From Fragilaria radians (lineage: Eukaryota; Bacillariophyta; Fragilariophyceae; Fragilariales; Fragilariaceae): 10,529 nt of DNA. Within the stretch, counting starts at the first letter, position 1; each line of letters starts with the position of its first letter. A program made the position numbers and the translations under genes. The notes beneath the pieces were generated by a model that searched no databases, was not told where the DNA came from, and worked only from the letters and a program-made list of their open reading frames with translations. The DNA is taken from contig CAAAJI010000108.1 in NCBI GenBank assembly GCA_900642245.1, positions 114,123-124,651 on the forward strand. Reading direction: 5' to 3'. Shown in pieces: positions 1-7,087 of the stretch.

Positions 1-330
1 CAGCTTAGAGCATATTCGTGTATTCAAATTGAGTCCCGAATTTCTAATTGGTACCTTGCATCCGATTTTCTAGCGCTTTGTTTTCTGTTTCATTATCACA
101 TCTAATGCATTTAATATTTTTCCAAGGGCTCTCCGCTTAGACAGCAATTTGCATGTTTGTTCAACCATCTCATTCTTCCGTTGAAGAAGTGACTGAATTT
201 GATTAGGGTCTTTTCATTCACGATTATCTGCCAGTATGGTTTTGGTGTATGTTCCACGTAGACGTTTCCAAAATTTTCACTGTTTTTCCCAAACTGATGG
301 AATGTCTCACAAAACGTACTTTCAAGTATG
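1..330 (-). mobile_element. Ty1/copia integrase-core relic (degraded, runs off left edge)
   Basis: Read on the minus strand, short stretches in different frames line up with the catalytic core of copia-type integrase. In order: a DIPSV segment near 310-290, where the family has the first catalytic Asp; TPKPYWQIIVNEKTLIKF (about 248-195); MVEQTCKLLSKRRALGK (about 170-120); RCDNETENKAL (103 to about 70), matching the conserved RCDNxxEN block with the second Asp; and KFGTQFEYT near the edge, followed by a stop. Several stops and frameshifts make it non-coding. The C-terminal integrase part and any reverse transcriptase of this element would lie left of the window. Assignment is from motif order and remembered family sequence; a translated search would settle it. 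Confidence 0.75.
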
Positions 331-618
331 TTGAGATTTTTTTAAATAAAACTAGTTATTTGTATATCAAATTTTGAGTTCTAATTTAAGATTAGACTAG
401 TCCAGCATCACGAATCGCTGTGGTCAGACAGGCCTCAGTGGATCTTATTTTTATCACATTTGGCTCCTGATTCATATTTTTATCATCATTGGCACATCCG
501 CCACAACTATCCTTAATACCTCATCATCTACTTATAAACTTATCGTTGTCCGTTACCAAACGACTCATTTACATGACGAATTTTCATCCGATTCATTGTT
601 AACCAGAAAATTCTGACG
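331..618. other. Unassigned AT-rich stretch
   Basis: No convincing ORF, RNA or repeat is seen. It lies between the integrase relic and the point where homology to the second LRR 3' flank begins. It contains two similar segments around ATTTTTATCA (near 449 and 476). It may be eroded retroelement or simple spacer; nothing in it supports a choice. Confidence 0.4.
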
Positions 619-1010
619 CAATTGTTATGGGAATTGTTCTAGAGGATGGACATGTTATTAGGTGGCTTGGCGCCAAGAAGTTTGGATTTTACTTCACAAA
701 CCAAACGTCGATTCCTGTATCGAATAAACTTTTCTCTAATAATCTTGTTAAAATTTAATTTGACTGACTAACACAATTTTAAACAAAAAACGTAATTTGA
801 GAGAGAACTTAAAAGGCTGCCGTGAATAATTCTACATGTATTGACTAAAAAAGTAATGATGTAAAACGGAATTTTTGTCGCCGATTATTGAAAAGATAAT
901 TCCTAATTCCTAACAATAACTTTATTATTTACGCTGGTCATGGAGATAAGTCTACGCGTTCAAAAGGAAGGTCATATGGATGTAGATTTGTTAACAAATA
1001 GTGTCATATA
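619..1010 (-). repeat. Duplicated 3' flank of LRR copy 1
   Basis: This stretch directly downstream of the copy 1 stop aligns, with gaps, to 6640-7087 downstream of copy 2. Shared landmarks include a 21-nt identical block ending GATTCCTGTATCG (702-722 and 6753-6773), AAGTTTGGATTT, TTTAATT-GACTGACTA, and AAAGATAATTCCTA. No reading frame is conserved between the copies, so it is probably untranslated or spacer DNA carried along in the tandem duplication. A minus-strand AATAAA at 926-921, about 85 nt past the stop, could be a polyadenylation signal, but copy 2 lacks an obvious equivalent. Confidence 0.7.
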
Positions 1011-3401
1011 TTAGATGTGATTTACTTGAATTCCTTGAGAATGCCGCCCTTTCTTCTTCGGCATCAAAAGACCTGGAGAAAAGGCATATCCTGTACGTTT
1101 ATAGCTGCTTTCCCACGAGAATTCCTCATTCATGTACCAAACATAATTGTTGCACATCACATCAGAGTCGGCACAACAATGACAACAGTCACAAATGATC
1201 TCATCTTCAACACAATCAGCAGCTATGGATACGTTAGACCCAGTACACAGTCCGGTTAAATTACCTGTAACTTTGTTCTTATCAAGAAGCAATAACTGAA
1301 GATTGGCACTAATGTCCTCGTTGGATAGCTCGCCGTCAAACTCATTGCGATTCAACAATACATAATGAAGGTGAGAATTTGTAAGCAGAAGAGATGGAAT
1401 GCTACCAGTCATCTTATTGTCGGAAATGTCAAATAACTCCAACTGTTGTGACCTTTCGAACCACTGCGATGAAAGCGAACCTGTGCGATTCGTCGCACGA
1501 AGTCCCAGCTCTCGAAGATTACTCATTTCTGAAAGAAATTCAGGAATCGGACCAGGTGTCCAATCATTCTCACTCAAGAACAAATGATTTAACGACTGCA
1601 TGTTTCCCAATGTAGAAGGAATGTCTCCAGATAGATTATTGCCCGTCAAGTCCAGATGTCGCAATGATCTCAAGTATGCAATAGTTGTCGGTAATGTTCC
1701 CGCCAGTGAATTGTTGCTCAACGACAAAAACTCCAAAGGATGTTTGCGAATGCGCACATCCTGGATTGTACCATTGATCTGGTTATCACTCAAATCCAAG
1801 ACCTTCAGGTTCGGGTAGGCAAAGAAGTGATGCGGAAGGCCTTGTCCTGTCAAAAGATTGGATGATAAATCTAGCTGAACAAGGCTTGTGGCATCGATCA
1901 AAAACTGGTCATCAACGGTATCTTTGAACCTGTTATTTTCCAAATAGAGATACTCTAATTTGAACAGATTTTTTATGGGTGCAAGAGATGCTTCGAAAGC
2001 ATTGTGCGCCAAGGCCAAAGTTTTAAGCTTTTCCAGCTGGTTCATGCTTGACGGCAGCGTACCTGTCATTTGATTAAAGGATAGACCGAGTTCCTTCAAG
2101 TTTTGAAAGGAGTTACCGATCCACGCAGGTATAGAACCAGTCAATTCATTATTTCTCAAGTCGAAAAACTGCAACTGAGTTAGCTCCTTAAATAGTGAGG
2201 GAATGGAACCTTGAATGGTGTTATGTCTAAAGTCAATTAAATGAAGTGCTGTGAGGAACTTCATCTCTACCGGAAGCGCTCCTTTCATCTTATTGTTAGC
2301 TGTTCGGATAATGAAGCAAAAATGAAGTAAGTTCCAAACACAGTAGTCATTCCATGGAAATCAAGACGTTGCTTACGTACGCATAATTAAAGCTGTAACT
2401 TCTTTCGTTCCGTCGCAGGTTACACCAACTTTCATCGTTTGATCTTTAGTGAACAGAATTTCGTAATTCCATGTACAAGCATGAGTCGGCTGAAGAAAAT
2501 ACGAGGAATCATCCCAATGGTCGCCATGCGTAGTATAGAATAAGACTGCCAAGGCATATCGCTGGATGAAATCAAAGTATGCGTCAACTTTTGAGGATTC
2601 TGGGACAGAATAAGCAAATGCATCAACATCTGCCATCCAACTAATCGCTTGATACTGTGGCTTAGTAGCATCTTGAAAATTTTGATCATCAACGGGGGTA
2701 AAGGTGCGTAGAAAGGTAGCAATTGAATCGAAAGTTCGATTGTTATTGGCCGAGGGAGATGGGTTAGGAGGAGCCATTGATTGGACTTGCGGAGTCAAGA
2801 AGTTTAGCAGATTATGTAATGTTTGATTATCTGTAAACGCCACTGTTGTCACGACCAAAGCAGCCAGGAGAGCTATTACGCCTATAACGACAATAGTTAG
2901 TCGTCGTCTAAGATTCTGTTTCTCAATTGAGCTTGCATCTACAGCTCCTTTTTGTCCCATGAATGTTGCATGAGATTGTTCTGCTGATTCGGGTGACAAA
3001 TCTCTTCGAGATACTAGTCGCAGGTTTCGTTTGCTTCCAAATAGGATTTGGCTGGCATAATTCTCGGCATGTTTAACTGAGATTCGAACTCTACGTTTTT
3101 GATGTTGTTCTAAATCAATGTCCTCGAAAGTTCGATCGTCTGCATCATAAATGGATGATGCTAGATTGGATTGTGCAAGATCAATATCTTCCATAGACTG
3201 GTTAGACCAAGGAAGTCCTCCTTGTTTCTTTCCTCGAAATGATGTAATTTGATCTGTTGAGAGCAGCAATCGCTCAGCATTCCTACGAACATCACCGTCG
3301 AGAAAGGCAGCACCATCCTTGGGTCTACGAGATGGTCTAATCGGAAGAGTATCACCCCCATCAATTGCGTTGGGTGTTGGAGGAACTTTGCCTTCGAGCA
3401 T
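1011..3401 (-). CDS. Membrane-anchored leucine-rich-repeat protein, tandem copy 1 (two exons)
   Basis: Coding join on the minus strand: exon 1 3401-2381 and exon 2 2299-1011, 769 residues. The ATG at 3401 is preceded in frame by a TAA about 24 codon-bases upstream, and the paralogue starts at the same place. No N-terminal signal peptide is seen. Residues 1-167 are polar and probably cytosolic, with EDIDL at 71-75 and 93-97. An RRR run precedes a membrane helix at about 168-189, which predicts N-in/C-out topology. A Pro/Ser/Asn-rich linker (190-220) leads to an LRR N-cap-like region with Cys309 and Cys329. About 15 plant-type LRRs (LxxLxLxxNxLxGxIP) fill roughly 335-690. A Cys-rich end follows (Cys 692, 703, 710, 712, 713, 715, 716, 723). 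Sequons such as NGT, NLS, NRT and NLT suit an extracellular domain. There is no kinase domain. Role inferred: surface recognition or adhesion; ligand unknown. Confidence 0.9.
2300..2380 (-). other. Intron of LRR copy 1 (81 nt, phase 1)
   Basis: On the minus strand the intron starts GTACGTAAGC and ends ATCCGAACAG. Splicing joins ATG-C to CT-AAC, giving the LRR motif ALIM-P-NNKMKG across the junction, which completes the first repeat. An overlapping second donor (GTAAGC, 4 nt downstream) would create an immediate TAA. Reading through the intron also stops after two codons. The equivalent intron in the paralogue has the same length, phase and borders and differs at about 8 of 81 positions. Confidence 0.9.
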
Positions 3402-3975
3402 CGTCTTTTCACGATGGGATGATTATCTATTTTGTCAGTTTTCTAGACATAGTAATGGTCAATAGGTATGTACCAGATTCATGGATGAAATTTTTTTTCT
3501 ACGTCTGTTTCTGTAGACTTTTGGTACTTCAGAAAACCAGTAATCGCGTTCACACTGTTGGAAAAAAAAAATTAGTTTTAGCTTTTAAAGCACCTTATCT
3601 CCTTGTAGAAGAACACATCAATAAATAACGCTATCAGCATGTCTTAATTTTGAAATCTCTGTACAACGGAATCATTTAACCTTTTGTATTGGTTTGTATC
3701 CTATCTAGGTGAAATCACAATCTATCCTTGTTCATTAGGCAAAGCTTGAACAGCTATTGTGATGGTACGGAAATCGAGAGTAATGCAGATTATCAATAAA
3801 TATTGATACATAATCTCAACAAATGTTATTTTCCAATTTAATAATAGATTTATGAACAACAAATCATCCCTCGTATTTCCAGTCACAGTAAGAATTTCAT
3901 TGAGACGTTTCCAATTACCTCACATATTTTTGTATATCTTCCCGTTGCACACCAAAGCACATTCCGTCTGTTTCC
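3402..3975. promoter_or_regulatory. Upstream region of LRR copy 1
   Basis: No gene is seen. It should contain the promoter and 5' UTR of copy 1, reading leftwards. On the minus strand there is a strong-looking splice acceptor (ACTAAT, a T-tract, then CCAACAG ending at 3555), which could close a 5' UTR intron; no donor stands out. A nested AT-rich inverted repeat lies at 3788-3815. The region does not visibly align with the sequence upstream of copy 2. Confidence 0.4.
3788..3815. repeat. AT-rich nested inverted repeat
   Basis: TATCAATA at 3791-3798 and TATTGATA at 3801-3808 are perfect 8-nt arms around AA. The outer GATTAT (3788-3793) and ATAATC (3810-3815) are also complementary. It lies about 390 nt upstream of the copy 1 start. 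A protein-binding palindrome or a chance feature of AT-rich DNA are both possible. Confidence 0.35.
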
Positions 3976-4965
3976 ATGTTGAAGGAGGTGGACAAGGTAG
4001 ATGACACCAATTTGGATTCAACAGAAAACATCATACTGAGAGCGTCATGGATGCTAGAGGAAATGCAAGTAAAGATTGAATCTAGAAGTGATTTGAGAAT
4101 CTGATTAAAAGTTATCCAAAAGACCCTCTAAATTTTCAAGAACACAGATTTGAGATGTTGATTATTCTTGATGTGCGGAATTTGTTGATAAACTTGAGGC
4201 AGAGGGTTCAGGAGACTTTGCCAGATAACACTAGGAGATTTAAGACAGACTTAGTATCTCACATAGGTGGACCAGTAATCGTGTCAAGATTTCTAGAATC
4301 AATGGAAGGATATGATAAAACTGATCAACAAGAAGTCATTAAATACCAAGAAATTGCTTTTGAACAGTTTTATCTTACGCTTTCCTCAAGAATAGCGATA
4401 AAGCAAAATATGGGCCATCACGAAAGAATCTGAAGCAACAACAGTTCCTTAAGTAAGACAAACATCCGAAACCCATTGCCGATGCTTCGAGTGTGTTGAA
4501 TAGATATAAATTTGACAATTTAGGAAGAAGAATTCAAGAAAAAAAAGTAAGGAAAATGATAACACACCCAAGAGAAGAAGTAATTTGGATTCGAAGTGCT
4601 AAGATTGTGAAAAAAAACAGAGAACAAGTCTCCAAAATGTAATGAAAAAAGCAAGCTAAGAAAAGAATGGTATATGAACACAATCAAGAAGAACAGCATG
4701 CAAAAGCAATAAACCCATATAAATACAGAGCAAAGCGGTGAAAAAAGTACTTCTCAAAGCTCGGTAAATCATATACCAAGGAACTCATATGCAATTTTAT
4801 CAGGCACAAGAAATGAGAGATTGGGTATAGTTAGACAGCAAATCAACAGCCAGTATCTTTTGCAATTGGAAAGATTACAATATTGTAGACAGAGAAATGA
4901 AGAGTAATTACTGTCTACAAATGGAGAGACTTATTAAGGAAATTAGTTTCCAGCTAATAATTTGT
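3976..4965 (+). mobile_element. Ty1/copia gag - zinc knuckle - protease relic (degraded)
   Basis: Colinear fragments in all three plus frames follow the order of a copia gag-protease. First frame (3976-4104): a stretch ending EEMQVKIESRSDLRI, then a stop. Second frame (4104-4433): KSYPKDPLNFQEHRFEM, LPDNTRRFK, SHIGGP, MEGYD and AFEQF. Third frame (4388-4639, with a TAA at 4454): AKYGPSRKNLKQQQFLK and PKPIADASSVLNRYKFD. A CCHC-like zinc knuckle follows at 4597-4640 (C-stop-DC ... NKSPKC), then KLRKEWYMN. Last, QAQEMRDWV, a TAG (4828), LDSKST (4831-4848, protease active-site motif) and IFCN. There are at least three frameshifts and several stops. Integrase and reverse transcriptase are absent after 4965. 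No LTR is recognised. Confidence 0.8.
4597..4640 (+). pseudogene. Broken CCHC zinc knuckle within the gag relic
   Basis: Two Cys codons (4597 and 4606) flank a TAA at 4600 and an Asp. After an A-rich run, NKSPKC ends with the last Cys codon (4638-4640) in a different frame. The spacing fits CX2CX4HX4C with two surplus nucleotides in the A-run and Asn where the family has His. The knuckle of retroviral-type Gag proteins binds RNA; this one cannot be translated. Confidence 0.65.
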
Positions 4966-5213
4966 TAAAACCTCTGATTAGGAAAATCATTTTGAGATTT
5001 TGTAGATTGTAGTTATCATAACAACAGAGCTGCAACACGTTTTGCGCCAAAACAATTCACAATGCAGATAATTTTATAGCCATTTCAAAATTCAAATCGT
5101 CTGGTTTTGTCACTATTCACATCGTCAAGTGTAGCCGGGAAATCCATTGATGAACATACTACAAGCCAATTCTTTGCCACCACGGTGAAAATACAATGCT
5201 TTATCAGCCAGCA
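4966..5213. other. Unassigned spacer between retroelement relics
   Basis: No ORF, structured RNA or continuation of the copia integrase could be recognised on either strand. The recognisable protease homology stops at about 4965, and the next assignable sequence is the diverged flank repeat from about 5214. Confidence 0.4.
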
Positions 5214-5400
5214 CGCTGTTACCAGAAACGTACTGTAGAGAGAAGTGCTGTGGCCATTCGGGAAGTTTGGAATTGAATTCTCAAGCTCAAACCTTGATTC
5301 CTGTATCGCATGTTGAGACAGCTCTACCTTAGCTCTGTTAAACTATTTAGAATGAGATGTTGATCAAATTGTGATAACTAAAGTAGTTTAATTTGTCTAA
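5214..5400 (-). repeat. Possible diverged third copy of the LRR 3'-flank sequence
   Basis: GGAAGTTTGGA (5261-5271), a CTCAAACC segment and GATTCCTGTATCG (5296-5308) occur in the same order and similar spacing as in the 3' flanks of both LRR genes (678-722 and 6738-6773). GTTACCAGAAA near 5219 resembles GTTAACCAGAAA at about 599, and GTTTAATTTGTCT near 5387 resembles the TTTAATT-GACTGACT segment. Similarity between these anchors is weak. It could be a remnant of a third tandem LRR unit or a dispersed element. Strand is given by analogy with the two genes. Confidence 0.45.
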
Positions 5401-5499
5401 AACTTGCTTCGTTCAAACATGTCCTTTCCATTCTTATTATTCTTTTCAAGAGCTGATCATGCTCCGACATATGTATCCTTAACCTTAACATCCTCCTCT

Positions 5500-6560
5500 G
5501 GAGCATTCATTCCTTGAAAAATTCCAATATCCAGATTCCATTAATTGCTTAACATGAATCATCTCATGGTTAATGCCATCAATTCGCCTTCTGCAACAGA
5601 AAGAGCACCACACTCCTACATTTAACTCTTTGAAGAAATTAATGAAACGTTCAAGAAGACATCCTAGCCACTTACAAATTTTGCGAGTTGCAATATGCTT
5701 TTGCATAATCAGAGTCTGATGCTCCCATAACTTCAAAAGTATAACTCTGGTTAAGCTTGCATTCCAAACTCATGTAGAGTTTATACTAATTCCATGATCC
5801 TTTGTATTAACACAAATGTCATTACCTTATTCATAGCCTTCAAGTGAGCTTGATTAGCTTTCATGAAATGACGTGACAACACTTGTGCAATATTTAAATT
5901 GTCTGGGCGACAAGTACAGCGTCTTGCCAATGCCAGATCGATAGCCCTTTTGATCTACTTTGTTCAACTCATCTCCGTCCATTATTAGGCTTAAAGAATT
6001 GCTGCTAGAAGTTGGAACTATGACTCTGGGATTTTCAAAAACATTGAATTTGTCAGTAAGACTTCTTAACATACCAGGTTGCATAATCAACATTCAATTA
6101 TCTTCCTTCCGATTCTCAACTTTACACCCAACACATTCCTCCAATTTGCCAATATTATTGCATTTGAAGCAATTGTTCATCATTTCATGATTCTTACTTA
6201 CTTCATCCTTCTGACCTATTAATGAACAGTTGTCCACCTAAGAAATCCAATTTACCAAGCCATTTAGAGTATTCTTCACATATAGACACGGATTGGTAGG
6301 ACTCCTTTGAAAACCCATCTTCTTAAATGCTTGCAATAATTCTCTCCAGAAAGCCAAGCCTGCTTGATTTTAACCTTAAATTGTCCTCTTCAAAAACAAA
6401 ACTTCATCCATATCGTAACTCTTCAAAGGCTTACGGAATATCTCCTCTCCATCAGCTTTCAAAAACGCTCCCTTAACCTCAATTACCTGAGCCTTCCGCT
6501 AAAGTTAAGTTTGACTGCAATTTTTACGAAGGCATCCGAATCTTTGTTTATAAGTGTCAC
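5500..6560 (-). mobile_element. Ty1/copia reverse transcriptase - RNase H relic (degraded)
   Basis: Read on the minus strand. From 6489 to about 5911 one frame stays in register and carries copia RT motifs in order: EVKGAFLK (6480-6457, motif A with Glu where Asp is expected), NQAGLAFW (6369-6346), PCLY, a motif C region with VDNC (6237-6226; second Asp replaced by Asn), GKLEECVGCKVE, and GYRSGIGKTLYL. Only stops interrupt it: TAA 6378-6376, TAA 6372-6370, TAG 6240-6238 and TGA 6096-6094. A frameshift then leads to RPDNLNIAQVLSRHFMKA (from 5909) and AHLKAMNKVMTFVL. RNase H pieces follow: GASDSDYA (5725-5702) and ALSVAEGEL (5606-5580), then KQLMESG near 5530. It is a dead element lacking its 5' half, in the opposite orientation to the gag relic. 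Confidence 0.85.
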
Positions 6561-6639
6561 AAAGCCCCAAAACAAAATTCCTAACCGTAAATTTACAACT
6601 TTGTGAAGGAAGTGAAAAAACAATGGTTAAATGATCAGC

Positions 6640-7087
6640 TTGTTGTTACGGGAAATGCACTAGAGGGAGGACATGGAATTCGGTGACTTGAAGCCAAGGG
6701 GTGGAAACCTAAAGCAAATAAACAATTGTTCATTCAGGAAGTTTGGATTTAACAAACGTCGATTCCTGTATCGCGTCAAACTTTACCCTCTCCTACTGTT
6801 GTTTCAGTTTAATTCGACTGACTATCAGAATGTAATAAATTTTAATTCACAAGAACATAAACTTAGTCTTTAAGAGAGACTTTGGGAATGGAAGAAGCTG
6901 AGAAGGCTTCCATTTTTGAAAAAGTGAACGATTCTAAATGTATTTACAAACACAGAAGGAAATAAAGCAATACTCTCGCAAGAGATTGTGGCAAAGATAA
7001 TTCCTAGCCGTAAATGTATACATTATGATATGCATATTAAGACAGATCTTTCATGCAGATCAAGTGGATATTGAATTTGGTAATATT
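6640..7087 (-). repeat. Duplicated 3' flank of LRR copy 2
   Basis: Homologous to 619-1010 and sharing the landmarks listed there. It runs from the copy 2 stop codon to just short of the reverse transcriptase relic, so the duplicated unit includes at least the gene body and about 400 bp of downstream DNA. A 66-codon open stretch at 6673-6873 on the plus strand is not conserved in the other copy and is not treated as a gene. Confidence 0.7.

Noticed and set aside
2373..2380. Exon 1 of LRR copy 1 as a complete 342-residue protein ending at its own TAA (the same applies to copy 2 at 8450-8457)
   Set aside because: The last two codons and stop lie inside a good intron, and splicing restores an LRR repeat in frame in both copies.
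4155..4433. A stand-alone 92-residue gene
   Set aside because: The frame is open upstream of its ATG and carries gag-like residues there, and matching fragments in other frames lie on both sides; it is one piece of a decayed copia gag.
5485..6093. Two short minus-strand ORFs (5485-5736 and 5854-6093) as genes
   Set aside because: They are the longest open pieces of the RNase H and reverse transcriptase relic.
5960..6873. Plus-strand ORFs at 5960-6190, 6364-6606 and 6673-6873
   Set aside because: The first two are antisense to the RT relic and Leu/Ser-rich as a result; the third lies in the duplicated 3' flank and its frame is not conserved in the other copy.
619..7087. The duplicated 3' flanks as LTRs of the retroelement
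   Set aside because: The homology is continuous with the LRR coding sequence, so it is part of the gene duplication. Only the third copy at 5214-5400 leaves this partly open.
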